From: Celeribacter persicus
GTDB lineage: Bacteria; Pseudomonadota; Alphaproteobacteria; Rhodobacterales; Rhodobacteraceae
Assembly (NCBI RefSeq): GCF_003050785.1
Contig: NZ_QAOH01000002.1
Coordinates: 248,001 to 312,000, forward strand
Direction: 5' to 3'
DNA length: 64,000 nt
Below the pieces are notes generated by a model. It was not told the origin of the DNA and made no database searches. It was given only the letters and a program-made list of their open reading frames with translations. Position numbers and translations under genes: made by a program. This document shows, one piece after another, positions 42,470 through 51,933 of the stretch. How positions within the stretch are numbered: position 1 is the stretch's first letter; each line of letters opens with the position of its first letter.

Positions 42470-45400
42470 TGGCCGCCCCCGCTTCCGGTCTTCTGTCCTA
42501 TTTTACGCGTCATCGCACGGCGGCGGCCTTTGTCATGGTTCTGATGCTGGCCTTCGGGCTGGTGTCCTCGACGAAAATCCGCTCGCAATTCTTCCCCGAC
42601 GTGGTGGTCGACACGGTCACCGTCACGGTCGACTGGGACGGTGCCGGTCCCGAGGAGATCGACCGCGCGGTCGTGGCCCTATTGGAACCCGCGCTGCAAG
42701 GCGTCGAAGGGGTCGCAAGCTCCACCGCCGTGTCGAAAGAGGGCTCCACCACGCTGACCCTCACCCTCGATCCCGGCTGGGACATGGCGCGAGCGACCGA
42801 GGATGTGAAAGCGGCGGTCGAGACAGTCAAGAGCCTGCCGGAGACCACCGAAGAGCCTGTCGTGCGGCGCGGCGTGTGGCGCGACAAGGTGACCGAGGTG
42901 ATAATCTGGGGCGATATCGGTCCCGCTCAACTGGGCGAGATCGGCGACGATTTCGTCGCCCGGCTCTACCGCGCGGGGCTGACCCGCAGTTCGATCACCG
43001 GGGTCGCTGCACCTCAGATCGACGTCAGCGTCTCCGAGGCCGCCCGCGTGCGTCATGACATCGGGCTGAGCGATATATCATCCGCCATCGCGCGACAGGT
43101 CGACACGCGGCCTGCGGGCGACGTCGGCGAAAGCGGCGCGCGGCTCACCGCCGGGCGCGAAACCCGCGAGGCGGATGCGCTGCGCGATCTGGTGATCCGG
43201 GTCAATGACGATGGCTCGAAGCTCTATCTGCGCAATCTCGCCACCATCGAGACCACCCGCTCGGATGCCGGTCAGGCCTATGCCATCAACGGCTTGCCCG
43301 CTGTGTTGATCCGGGTCGACCGCACCGCCGAGGGCGACGCCATCGGCATGGAAGCAACCGTGCGCCGGATCGCCGACGAAATACTGCCCGATCTGCCCGA
43401 AGGTGTCTCCGTCCAGTTGATCAACGCCCGCGCGCAGGACATCACCGACCGACTCGATATCTTGATGAAAAACGGCATTTCCGGTCTGGCGCTGGTGCTT
43501 GTGGTGCTGTTTCTCTTCCTGTCGGCGCGCACGGCCCTTTGGGTCGCTATGGGCATTCCGGTCTCCATGCTGGCCGCCATCGGCGTCATGTATGTCGGCG
43601 GGCTGACGCTGAACATGATGTCGCTGTTCGGCCTGATCATCACGCTCGGCATCGTCGTCGATGATGCCATCGTCGTGGCCGAACATGCCGATTACCGGGC
43701 GCGGCGACTGGGGGAAAGCCCCGATCTCGCCCCCGTAAACGCCGTGCGCCGGATGCTCGGCCCGGTGTTCAGCTCCACCGCCACCACGATCCTCGCCTTT
43801 GTCGGGCTTTTGTTCATCGGCGGCGAATTCGGCAGCCTGATCGCGGACATTCCCTATGTGGTCGCCGCCGTTCTGGTTGCCTCGCTGATCGAAAGCTTCC
43901 TCATCCTGCCACATCACATGCGCCACGCCCTGATGCACGGAGCGAAGGAACGCTGGTATGACTGGCCCTCGCGCCAGTTCAACCGGGGCTTTGCATGGGT
44001 CTCCGAGCGCTGGTTCGCGCCTCTCATGACGCTTGTGCTCCGCCTGCGCTACCCGGTGATCGCAGCCATGCTCCTGCTTCTGTCTCTCTCCGCCTCTCAG
44101 GTGCTGCGCGGCTCCGTCCCTTGGGCTTTCTTCACCGCGCCCGAGCGCAGTTCTGTCACCGGCAATTTCGCCTTCCTTCCCGGTGCGACCCGCGAAGACG
44201 CCCTTGCGCTTGCACAGGAACTCGACCGCGCCACCAAGGCCGTCGGTGCCGCCTATGAGACCGAGAGCGGCATCGACCCTCTGGTGCACATCCTGACACA
44301 GGTCGGCGGCACGGCGGCCAAGGGCATTCCGGGGCAGGAAACCATGGACCCCGACACGCTTGGCTCCATCGACATCGGGCTTGTCGGCGCGGATCAGCGG
44401 GAGTTTTCCGGACAGGATTTCGTGCGTGAGTTGATGGCGGAGATCAAACGCCCGGCAGGGCTTGCCGTGTTGAGCTTCCGCTCGCAGGGTGTCGGTCCGG
44501 GCGGGGATTCGCTCTCGGTCAATTTTTACGGCAGCGACAGCGACAGGTTGAAATCCGCCGCCACCGATTTGATCGCCGCGCTTGGCCAATACCCGGAGGT
44601 CACCGGGCTTCAGGACAGCCTGCCCTACGGGCGCGAGGACATCCGCCTAGACCTCACCCCGACGGGCGAAGCGCTCGGGTTCACCACCTCCGAGATCGGC
44701 GCGGAGCTGTTCGGGCGGTTGAATGGCCTGACGGCGGCGGAATTCCCGGCAGGGACACGCACCACCGAAGTGACCGTTAAAGTGCCGGAGGCGGAACTGA
44801 CCGCCGATTACCTCGACAGCACGCTGATGCAAAGCCCGGACGGCCAGTGGATTCCGCTGGGCGAGATCGTCACGGCAAAGAGCAGCCTCGCCTTCTCCAC
44901 CATCTCGCGCGAAAACGGACGGCAGTTGGTGAGCATCACCGGCGCGCTCTCTGAGGACGATCCGGTGCGCGCCACCGAGATCGGTCGGGCGCTCAACGAA
45001 GAGATTTTACCGCAGATCGCCGCACGTTACGATCTCGACTGGGATCTGGGCGGGCTGGTGTTGCAACAGAACGCCTTCCTTGACGAGGCCATGGTCGGTT
45101 TCCTGCTCTGCATCCTCGGCATTTATCTCGTACTCGGCTGGGTCTTCGGAAGCTGGACCCGCCCGCTCATCGTCATGGCCGTCATCCCCTTCGGCCTGAT
45201 CGGCGCGATCTGGGGCCATGCGCAATTCGGCCTCGCCATGTCGCTTTTCACCATCATCGGGCTCATTGGCATGTCGGGGATCATCATCAATGACGCCATT
45301 GTCCTCGTCACCACGATTCAGGACAACGCCCGGACCATGCCGATCCTGCGCGCCGCCGTCTCTGGCGCAACAGAACGGTTGCGCCCGATCCTTTTGACCA

Positions 45401-45852
45401 CGCTCACGACCGTCCTGGGCCTTGCGCCGCTGATGTATGAGGAGAGCCGTCAGTCGCTGTTCCTCAAACCCACGGTGGTGACACTGGTCTACGGCCTGAC
45501 GGTGGGCTTTTTCATCGTGCTGCTTCTGGTCCCTGCACTTCTGTTGGTCCAAAACGATCTGTCACAGCGTCTCACCAGCCTGCGCCATCTGATCCGGGGC
45601 CGCCGCATGCCGGAGCGCCTGCGCCGGGCTGCGGGCGGGACGGCTCTGGCGGTCCTCCTGGTCACCCTCGTGCTGATGCTGCCATGGGCACTGACCGGCA
45701 CAGCACTGATCCCGCTCGGATCGTTGCCTCCCTTGGCCGCAAGCCTGATCGTGACGCTTCTGGTCGATCTGGCGCTTGCCGGGGGCTTTCTCTGGCTCAG
45801 TGGCTCACAGGGTCGGGCAAAGGGGGATGACCGCCGCACGCTTTCCCATTAA
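42469..45852 (+). CDS. RND-family efflux pump (inner-membrane permease)
   Basis: 1127 residues from the ATG at 42469, whose first base is the last base of the adaptor stop; a GTG one codon earlier is possible. Two RND repeats: the proton-relay helix FGLIITLGIVVDDAIVVAEHADYRAR with the Asp pair and, in the second half, MSGIIINDAIVLVTTIQDNA. Two large periplasmic loops are of normal size. After the normal last helix (LLLVPALLLVQNDL) there are about 100 more residues with two extra hydrophobic segments. It probably exports toxic aromatics or metals; no outer-membrane factor gene is adjacent. Confidence 0.92.
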   Translation: MAAPASGLLSYFTRHRTAAAFVMVLMLAFGLVSSTKIRSQFFPDVVVDTVTVTVDWDGAGPEEIDRAVVALLEPALQGVEGVASSTAVSKEGSTTLTLTLDPGWDMARATEDVKAAVETVKSLPETTEEPVVRRGVWRDKVTEVIIWGDIGPAQLGEIGDDFVARLYRAGLTRSSITGVAAPQIDVSVSEAARVRHDIGLSDISSAIARQVDTRPAGDVGESGARLTAGRETREADALRDLVIRVNDDGSKLYLRNLATIETTRSDAGQAYAINGLPAVLIRVDRTAEGDAIGMEATVRRIADEILPDLPEGVSVQLINARAQDITDRLDILMKNGISGLALVLVVLFLFLSARTALWVAMGIPVSMLAAIGVMYVGGLTLNMMSLFGLIITLGIVVDDAIVVAEHADYRARRLGESPDLAPVNAVRRMLGPVFSSTATTILAFVGLLFIGGEFGSLIADIPYVVAAVLVASLIESFLILPHHMRHALMHGAKERWYDWPSRQFNRGFAWVSERWFAPLMTLVLRLRYPVIAAMLLLLSLSASQVLRGSVPWAFFTAPERSSVTGNFAFLPGATREDALALAQELDRATKAVGAAYETESGIDPLVHILTQVGGTAAKGIPGQETMDPDTLGSIDIGLVGADQREFSGQDFVRELMAEIKRPAGLAVLSFRSQGVGPGGDSLSVNFYGSDSDRLKSAATDLIAALGQYPEVTGLQDSLPYGREDIRLDLTPTGEALGFTTSEIGAELFGRLNGLTAAEFPAGTRTTEVTVKVPEAELTADYLDSTLMQSPDGQWIPLGEIVTAKSSLAFSTISRENGRQLVSITGALSEDDPVRATEIGRALNEEILPQIAARYDLDWDLGGLVLQQNAFLDEAMVGFLLCILGIYLVLGWVFGSWTRPLIVMAVIPFGLIGAIWGHAQFGLAMSLFTIIGLIGMSGIIINDAIVLVTTIQDNARTMPILRAAVSGATERLRPILLTTLTTVLGLAPLMYEESRQSLFLKPTVVTLVYGLTVGFFIVLLLVPALLLVQNDLSQRLTSLRHLIRGRRMPERLRRAAGGTALAVLLVTLVLMLPWALTGTALIPLGSLPPLAASLIVTLLVDLALAGGFLWLSGSQGRAKGDDRRTLSH

Positions 45853-45883
45853 GATCGCCGAAAACCCTTTTCGGAATAGGCAC

Positions 45884-46828
45884 ATGACCCAACCTGTGAT
45901 CGTCAATCAGATCGACCCGGAGTTCGGCCAGACCCTCTCCGCGCATCCCAGCCAGCCGCGCGTGATCGACCATTTCGACCGGAAACGGCCCTGGGATTTG
46001 CCGGGGGACGCCGAAGTGCTGGTCACCCGCTCCTTTCGGTCATGGCTCAAGGCCCCCGAGACGTGCGACTTTCCGGCGCTGAAATGGGTGCAGACCTTCT
46101 CCGCCGGGATAGAAACCTACCCCAACTGGTTGATGCAGGGACGCGTGGTGACCAACGGACGCGGCCTGACCGCGCCGCAGATCGCGGAATATGTCATGGC
46201 CGCGCTTTTGCTGGTGGAAAAGGATATTTACGGCGCCCGCACCACCTCTCTCGAAGATTGGGGCACACGGGTGTTCGGCACGCTTGAGGGCAAAAGCCTC
46301 GGCCTCATCGGCTATGGTGCGATTGGCGCAGCCGTGGCGAAACGCGCCCGGGCCTTCGACATGGAGGTGCTGGCCTGTCGGCGCGGGGCATGGCGCGAGG
46401 TGCCTGAGGGGATCACGCCTTGCGCTTCTCCCAAAGAGGTATTGGCGGGCTCGGATCATGCGGTGATCGCCATGCCTCTCACGCCCGAGACGACCGGCAT
46501 GGTGAATGACGCCCTGCTCGCGCACGCCAAGCCCGGTTTGCACCTGATCAACGTCGCACGCGGCGCGCTTGTCGAGCAAAGCGCCCTCTTGCGCGCGCTG
46601 GACGCGGGGCAATTGAGCAAGGCGACGCTCGATGTCACACACCCGGAGCCGCCTGTCGCAGGCGATCCGATCTGGACCCATCCAAAAGTGCTTTTGACCC
46701 CGCATGAATCCTACAAAGGCGGCTTGTCGGAGCGTGCGCGGTTCGAACATAAAATGCTCGCCAACCTCGACGCCTGGCTTGCGGGCAAGCCGATGACCGA
46801 TGTCGTCGACCTCGCCCGCGGTTATTGA
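45884..46828 (+). CDS. D-2-hydroxyacid dehydrogenase (NAD-dependent, glyoxylate/hydroxypyruvate reductase type)
   Basis: 314 residues. NAD-binding G143-x-G145-x-x-G148 in LGLIGYGAIGAAV; catalytic Arg226 (INVARGALV), Glu255 (THPEPPVAG) and His274 (LTPHES) are all present. It reduces a 2-oxoacid to a D-2-hydroxyacid or the reverse. It starts 31 bp after the efflux gene and could be co-transcribed. A longer reading overlaps the efflux gene and is less likely. It ends 2 bp from the convergent lipoprotein gene. Confidence 0.9.
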   Translation: MTQPVIVNQIDPEFGQTLSAHPSQPRVIDHFDRKRPWDLPGDAEVLVTRSFRSWLKAPETCDFPALKWVQTFSAGIETYPNWLMQGRVVTNGRGLTAPQIAEYVMAALLLVEKDIYGARTTSLEDWGTRVFGTLEGKSLGLIGYGAIGAAVAKRARAFDMEVLACRRGAWREVPEGITPCASPKEVLAGSDHAVIAMPLTPETTGMVNDALLAHAKPGLHLINVARGALVEQSALLRALDAGQLSKATLDVTHPEPPVAGDPIWTHPKVLLTPHESYKGGLSERARFEHKMLANLDAWLAGKPMTDVVDLARGY

Positions 46829-46830
46829 AT

Positions 46831-47028
46831 TCAGGCCCCTTTGAAGCTCGGCACGTCGACCGGTTCAAGATCCGCCGGGCTTTCTCCCTCCTGAATTTTC
46901 TGACAGGCGACCGGGTAATGGTCGGAGGTGGTGCATTGCGACACCGGATATGTCTCCACCTGATCACAGGCGGCAAGGGTCCCCAGAGTCAATGTGGCCA
47001 ACGCCACGGGCAGGATGAGTTTTTTCAT
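46831..47028 (-). CDS. Small predicted lipoprotein
   Basis: 65 residues. The signal sequence KKLILPVALATLTLGTLAAC ends in a lipobox (LAAC, lipidated Cys20). The mature part of 45 residues has two more Cys and is acidic towards the end. AGGAGC lies before the ATG. No known domain recognised; similar small lipoproteins are common in Rhodobacteraceae. It may be an envelope structural protein. Confidence 0.8.
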   Translation of the reverse strand: MKKLILPVALATLTLGTLAACDQVETYPVSQCTTSDHYPVACQKIQEGESPADLEPVDVPSFKGA

Positions 47029-47246
47029 ATCAGGCTCCTCATAAAGAACGTTTCGCCACCCTATGTGGGAGTTTTGACAAAACCGTCAATATGAGAAGTG
47101 CCCCAAAATGAACTGATCAGTTCACTTTTTGTGTCATCCAACCCCTTCCCCTTTGTATTCAATCCATTAAAGCGTCCTGCCTCTATGTGATGTCTCAGGT
47201 TAAAGGCTGGGCGCTTTAGACTGCGTGGGATCACAGAGGACGGGAT
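47029..47246. promoter_or_regulatory. Divergent region between two small lipoprotein genes, with a 16-bp palindrome
   Basis: Contains a perfect palindrome TGAACTGATCAGTTCA at 47109-47124, flanked by A- and T-runs. Such a site is typical of an operator for a dimeric regulator such as TetR/AcrR, but no regulator gene is adjacent. An inverted TAAAGCG/CGCTTTA pair also lies nearer the right-hand gene. Confidence 0.6.
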
Positions 47247-47402
47247 ATGTCACGGTTTCTGATGGGTTCGGCGCTTATGCTGCTCACCGGCTGTTACGGC
47301 TTTGTCGTCGCGTATCAGAACCTCGCGCGATGCGATGGCAGTGCCGCGCCGCTGGTGCCGGCCAGACGTAAAAGCGACGCCTGCCACCATTACTTTGCCT
47401 GA
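47247..47402 (+). CDS. Very small predicted lipoprotein (51 residues)
   Basis: ATG at 47247 with GAGG 8 bases upstream; stop TGA at 47400-47402. The peptide begins MSRFLMGSALMLLTGCYG, a short signal with a lipobox LTGC and lipidated Cys16, followed by 35 residues with two more Cys, one near the end (DACHHYFA). Length, ribosome site and lipobox support a real gene. Function unknown. It is divergent from the lipoprotein at 46831. Confidence 0.65.
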   Translation: MSRFLMGSALMLLTGCYGFVVAYQNLARCDGSAAPLVPARRKSDACHHYFA

Positions 47403-47421
47403 GCGGTCTTCTGCGCTCAGG
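47398..47421. terminator. Stem-loop shared by two convergent gene ends
   Basis: Perfect 8-bp arms CCTGAGCG (47398-47405) and CGCTCAGG (47414-47421) with an 8-base loop, spanning the stop codons of the small lipoprotein and adenine deaminase genes. It lacks a clear T-run, so termination strength is uncertain. Confidence 0.45.
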
Positions 47422-49111
47422 CGATGATCTCGAATTTCGTCACATCGACCATGCCCCGGTCGGTGATCTTGAGCGCCGGGATCACGGGAAGCGCCAGAAA
47501 CGCCAGTTGCAGGAACGGTTCTTCCAGAGTGACACCGAGAGAGGCCGCCGCCGCACGCAGATCGACAAGATGATCGCGCACCACCTCGAAGGGCTCCAAA
47601 CTCATCAGCCCCGCCACCGGCAGCGCCAGTTCCGCCAAGACCTCCCCATCGCGGACCACGACGAACCCGCCCTCGATCTCCGACAGACGGTTCGCGGCCA
47701 GCGCCATATCGGCGTAATCGACACCGACGCAGGCAATGTTGTGATGGTCATGACAGACCGTCGAAGCAATCGCCCCGGCCTTGAGGCCAAAGCCTTTGAC
47801 GAAGCCGCTGGCGATATTGCCATTCTTGCCGTGGCGTTCGATGACCGTGATCCGGCTCAGATCGCGGTCCGGGTCCGGTGCCTTGTCGCCATCGACGATG
47901 GGCACGGTCTCGCGCAGGTGTTCGGTGATGATCTTGCCCTCGATGATGCCGATCACGTCGACCTCTTCGCGGTTGCCGGTCGCGCGGAAGTCCTCCGGTT
48001 TCACCTGTGGCGCTTTCACTGACCCGCGTCCCACCGGCGCGACATGGCCGCGCGCGGCGAAGGCCTCGTCTGTCACCTCAACCCCGCCCGCTAACACTAT
48101 GACAGCATTGCATTTTTCCAGACTGTCGAGCACCACGATATCCGCGCGTTTACCAGGTGCAATCATGCCGCGATCCTTGAGCCCAAAGGCCTCCGCCGCC
48201 GACAAAGTCGCCGCGCGGTACACCGCCAGCGCCGGACTGCCCAGCTCGATCAGCGTGCGAATGACGTAATCCAGATGGCCGTATTCGCCGATGTCCAGAG
48301 GGTTGCGATCATCGGTACACAGGCACATATAGGGCGCGGTCAGATGGGTCAGAAGCGGTTGCAGCGCGTGCATATCCTTTGACACCGACCCTTCGCGGAT
48401 CAAAACCCGCATCCCCTTGCGCAGCTTCTCGCGCGCTTCCTCGGCGGTGGTCGCCTCATGTTCCGTGCGGATGCCCGCCGCGATATAGGCGTTGAGGTCC
48501 ATACCCGAAAGCTGCGGACAATGGCCGTCGATATGGGCGTCCTCGAAGAGACGGATTTTCTTCATCGCCTCGGGGTCGCGATAGATCACGCCCGGATAAT
48601 TCATGAACTCCGCAAGGCCGATGCCCGACGGATGGCCCATGACCTCCTTGAGATCATCCGCCAAAAGCTCCGCCCCCGCCGTCTCCATATGCGTGGAGGG
48701 CACACAGGAGGACAGTTGCACCCGGATCGACATCAGCGTGTGCTCGGACGCCTCCTGAAAATAGCGGATGCCCGGCAGGCCGATGACATTGGCGATCTCA
48801 TGCGGGTCGCAGATCGCCGTGGTCACGCCCCGCGGCAAAACACAGCGGTCGAACTCGAACGGCGTCACAAGGGAGCTTTCGATATGCAGATGCGTGTCGA
48901 TGAAGCCAGGCACGATCACTTTGCCCGTCACGTCGATCTCGCGCTTTCCCTCGTAGCGCTCATAAACCCCCGCGATCCGGTCGCCGACGATGGCCACATC
49001 GCCGACGATCAGCTCACCGGTCATCAGGTCAAAGATCGAACCGTTTTTCAAAACGATATCCGCAGGCGCCTCGCCGCGCGCCACCGCAATCCGCCGTTCC
49101 AGATCCGCCAT
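47417..49111 (-). CDS. ade: Adenine deaminase
   Basis: 564 residues, close to the usual 570-600. The amidohydrolase metal site is seen in [17 protein letters not shown]; the Ade-specific parts are [47 protein letters not shown] and the C-terminal [16 protein letters not shown]. It converts adenine to hypoxanthine and ammonia for purine salvage. The start at 49111 has GGAGACG upstream. The frame continues open upstream but only inside the next gene. Confidence 0.93.
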   Translation of the reverse strand: MADLERRIAVARGEAPADIVLKNGSIFDLMTGELIVGDVAIVGDRIAGVYERYEGKREIDVTGKVIVPGFIDTHLHIESSLVTPFEFDRCVLPRGVTTAICDPHEIANVIGLPGIRYFQEASEHTLMSIRVQLSSCVPSTHMETAGAELLADDLKEVMGHPSGIGLAEFMNYPGVIYRDPEAMKKIRLFEDAHIDGHCPQLSGMDLNAYIAAGIRTEHEATTAEEAREKLRKGMRVLIREGSVSKDMHALQPLLTHLTAPYMCLCTDDRNPLDIGEYGHLDYVIRTLIELGSPALAVYRAATLSAAEAFGLKDRGMIAPGKRADIVVLDSLEKCNAVIVLAGGVEVTDEAFAARGHVAPVGRGSVKAPQVKPEDFRATGNREEVDVIGIIEGKIITEHLRETVPIVDGDKAPDPDRDLSRITVIERHGKNGNIASGFVKGFGLKAGAIASTVCHDHHNIACVGVDYADMALAANRLSEIEGGFVVVRDGEVLAELALPVAGLMSLEPFEVVRDHLVDLRAAAASLGVTLEEPFLQLAFLALPVIPALKITDRGMVDVTKFEIIA

Positions 49112-49122
49112 TTTCGTCTCCT

Positions 49123-50103
49123 TCAAACCCTCACCGCCGGCACGCGCTCCACATCCTCGGGCAGCCCCAAAGCCGCCCGTTCCGCATCGCGTCGCGGCAC
49201 CAGCCAGACAACCCGCGCACCCTTCTCGTAGTCTTGCAGAACAACGTGACGCTGATCCGACAGAAGCCAGTCCTCCGTGCCGTGGCTCACGCCGACGATC
49301 ACCCGCTCGGCGTCGCGTCGCGCCAGTTCCAGCATCGGCGCGAATTCCGCCTCGGCACAGACCACCAGATCGGCCTCCTGCAAACGCTGCACAGCGCGCA
49401 GCGTCAGAAGGTCCGGATCGGGGCTTCCGATCGGCAGAAGCGCCAGAGCGCCCCGCGCATCGTCCTCCGGCGCACCACCCGCGGCAATCGCGGCCTTGAT
49501 CTTTTCCGCAGCCTCCCGCTCCGCCCCACGGGCAAAGAGAGTGCGCGGGGCATCGTGATAAACCCACCGCCAGAATTCCCGGCGTTTCTCGCGCGGCACC
49601 TCCTGCGCCACCGCCTCGCGCAACCGCCCCGCAAGCGCCACAAGCTCCCCCAGACGCGGTTCGAGAATCTCCTCCAGCCGGGTCTTGATCTGACGCGCCA
49701 GAACCGGCGCCGCCCCCTCTGTCCCAATCGCCACCACCAGAGGATCGCGGTCCACGATGGAAGGCGTGTTTGCCTCGCAGAGATCGGGCCGGTCGACGAC
49801 GTTCACCAGAGCACCCGCGTCGCACACGATCTGCGCCATGCGCACATCGCAGTCTTCGTCCCCGGTGCAGACAAACACCAGAGCCGCATTGACAAACAGA
49901 TCGTCGGTGATCTCGCCCGCATGCTGCACCGCCCTGTTGTCCGCAACCAGAGCCGCCAGTTCCGGGTCGAGTTCCGGCGCCGCCAGAACGATCCGCGCCT
50001 CGGTCTTGAGCATCAGCCGAGCCTTTTGCGCCGCCGTCTCGCCGCCCCCGATGATGACGACATCGCGCCCGGTCATACGCAGGAACATGGGAAAGAATTT
50101 CAT
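49123..50103 (-). CDS. CysG-like protein: precorrin-2 dehydrogenase/ferrochelatase domain with a cut-down methyltransferase remnant
   Basis: 326 residues; full CysG is about 460. Residues 1-210 are the dehydrogenase/ferrochelatase part ([69 protein letters not shown]). Residues about 225-326 align with only the first part of the uroporphyrinogen-III methyltransferase domain ([23 protein letters not shown]) and then stop; its GDPE motif is altered to PDPD. The first half should make sirohydrochlorin and siroheme; the second is unlikely to methylate. A start at 50103 gives a standard N-terminus. Confidence 0.85.
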   Translation of the reverse strand: MKFFPMFLRMTGRDVVIIGGGETAAQKARLMLKTEARIVLAAPELDPELAALVADNRAVQHAGEITDDLFVNAALVFVCTGDEDCDVRMAQIVCDAGALVNVVDRPDLCEANTPSIVDRDPLVVAIGTEGAAPVLARQIKTRLEEILEPRLGELVALAGRLREAVAQEVPREKRREFWRWVYHDAPRTLFARGAEREAAEKIKAAIAAGGAPEDDARGALALLPIGSPDPDLLTLRAVQRLQEADLVVCAEAEFAPMLELARRDAERVIVGVSHGTEDWLLSDQRHVVLQDYEKGARVVWLVPRRDAERAALGLPEDVERVPAVRV

Positions 50104-50312
50104 AGGGTGCGGCCTCTTCGTGGACTTTCGGTCAGAGTTTCCCATCGGGGCGGAAATGACAAGCCTGTCTCTTTCCTGGACCGGCTTTAATCTCATTTTA
50201 CGCAGCGCTCGCGACGAGAGGCGCTAAATCTCTGGTCAAAAACCTTTTCTTGACAATTGCCGGCCCAGGGTCACCGTTAACCCAAAGACAGCCTGATTAT
50301 GAAAAGCGTGAC
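50104..50312 (+). promoter_or_regulatory. Region upstream of glpD
   Basis: About 210 bp between divergent genes. A TTGACA hexamer at 50250-50255 could be a -35 box for glpD, but no good -10 is seen at the right distance. No GlpR-type operator was recognised. Confidence 0.3.
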
Positions 50313-51899
50313 ATGACTTCCCCGGACACGACCTCACCTGCTCCCAAAGACGACATTCTGGACCTGTTCATCATCGGTGGCGGCGTGAATGGCTGCGGCA
50401 TTGCCCGCGATGCCGCCGGGCGCGGCCTCAAGGTCGCTCTGGCCGAGATGGGCGATCTGGCGCAGGCAACCTCGTCGGCCTCCTCGAAGCTCTTTCACGG
50501 CGGCCTGCGCTATCTCGAATATGGTGAGGTCCGTCTGGTGCGCGAGGCTTTGGAGGAACGCGAGGTCCTGCTCAAGGCCATGCCGCATATCGCTTTTCCC
50601 ATGCGCTTTGTCCTGCCGATCTCGAAAGAAATGCGGTTTGACGCGGACACACCGATCTCGAAACTTCTGAAATACACCATGCCCTGGCTCAAGGGGCAGC
50701 GCCCCGGCTGGATCATCCGCATCGGGCTCTGGATGTATGACCATCTGGGCAAACGCAAGATCCTTCCCGGCACCACGGGCTATGACCTTGCCGGTCGCCC
50801 CGAGGGCGCGCCCTTGCAGGACCGGTTCAAACACGCGTTCGAATATTCCGATGTCTGGGTCGATGACGCCCGCCTCGTGGTGCTCAATGCGATGGATGCC
50901 CGCGATCTGGGCGCGAAGATCATGACGCGGGCTAAAGTGACCTCGGCGAAACGCGCAGGCGATCACTGGGAGATCGAGGTCGAGGGTCAGGGCATCTTTC
51001 GGGCCAAAGCCCTCGTCAACGCTGGCGGACCCTGGGTCGCCGACATCCTCACCGGCGTGATCCGCGCCAATTCGACCGAACGTGTGCGCCTCGTGCGCGG
51101 CTCGCATATCGTCGTCAACCGGCTCTACGAACACGAAAAGGCTTATTTCCTGCAAGGTCCTGACGGGCGGATCATCTTTTTCCTGCCATTTCAGCGCGAT
51201 TTCACCATGATCGGCACGACCGAAGCCCGGCATGAGGCCGACCCGCTGGTGGCCGAAGCCACATTCGAGGAAAAGCGCTATCTTCTCGATTTCGCCAACC
51301 AGTATCTCAGGACACCTCTGACACAGGCCGATGTGGTGCATAGTTTCGCGGGCGTCCGCCCGCTCTATGAGGACGGAGCCTCGACCGCGACGGCGGCGAC
51401 GCGCGAATATGTGCTTTCGCTCGATCAGAACGGCCCGCCCTTGCTCAACGTCTTCGGCGGCAAGATCACCACCTACCGCAAACTCGCCGAAGCCGCTCTC
51501 GCCAAACTCACACCGTTCTTCGTCATGACAGAGCCGTGGACTAAGGAAGCCCTCCTGCCCGGAGGCTTCACCTATGGCCATGACATGGAACAGGTGACCT
51601 CCCTCACCCTGCAATTTCCCTTCCTGACACCCGAGGCCGCCGACCGGCTCGTGCATCTTTACGGCCGCAACGCCGCCGCGATTTTCGACGACGTGGTGGG
51701 GCCAACAGACATGGGGCGCGATTTCGGCCATGGGCTGACGGAAGCGGAACTGCGCTATCTCATCCGCGAGGAATTCGCCCGCGACGTCGAGGACGTGATC
51801 TGGCGACGTACCAAACTCGGTCTGCGCCTCAGCGCCGCCGAGATCGCCGCCATCGACGACTGGATGCGCCAGCACGTCCCCCTGCTTGCCGATCTGTAA
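50313..51899 (+). CDS. glpD: Glycerol-3-phosphate dehydrogenase (FAD, respiratory)
   Basis: 528 residues. FAD fold [22 protein letters not shown], the GlpD signature [27 protein letters not shown], and a C-terminal helical DAO domain. It oxidises sn-glycerol-3-phosphate to dihydroxyacetone phosphate at the inner membrane, reducing quinone. The ribosome site before the ATG at 50313 is weak. It is followed 34 bp later by glpK, an operon for glycerol use. No glpR or glpF is in the window. Confidence 0.95.
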   Translation: MTSPDTTSPAPKDDILDLFIIGGGVNGCGIARDAAGRGLKVALAEMGDLAQATSSASSKLFHGGLRYLEYGEVRLVREALEEREVLLKAMPHIAFPMRFVLPISKEMRFDADTPISKLLKYTMPWLKGQRPGWIIRIGLWMYDHLGKRKILPGTTGYDLAGRPEGAPLQDRFKHAFEYSDVWVDDARLVVLNAMDARDLGAKIMTRAKVTSAKRAGDHWEIEVEGQGIFRAKALVNAGGPWVADILTGVIRANSTERVRLVRGSHIVVNRLYEHEKAYFLQGPDGRIIFFLPFQRDFTMIGTTEARHEADPLVAEATFEEKRYLLDFANQYLRTPLTQADVVHSFAGVRPLYEDGASTATAATREYVLSLDQNGPPLLNVFGGKITTYRKLAEAALAKLTPFFVMTEPWTKEALLPGGFTYGHDMEQVTSLTLQFPFLTPEAADRLVHLYGRNAAAIFDDVVGPTDMGRDFGHGLTEAELRYLIREEFARDVEDVIWRRTKLGLRLSAAEIAAIDDWMRQHVPLLADL

Positions 51900-51933
51900 C
51901 CGGGTCCTTATCCTCGGCACAAAGGGAGGCATC

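Noticed and set aside
43078-44589. A 503-codon minus-strand frame opposite the RND pump
   Set aside because: Low-complexity His/Asp/Gly-rich translation; the pump gene on the other strand is unambiguous.
49112-49825. A 238-codon upstream extension of adenine deaminase
   Set aside because: It is Gly/Arg/Cys-rich and overlaps the CysG-like gene in another frame; the conserved Ade start and a ribosome site are at 49111.
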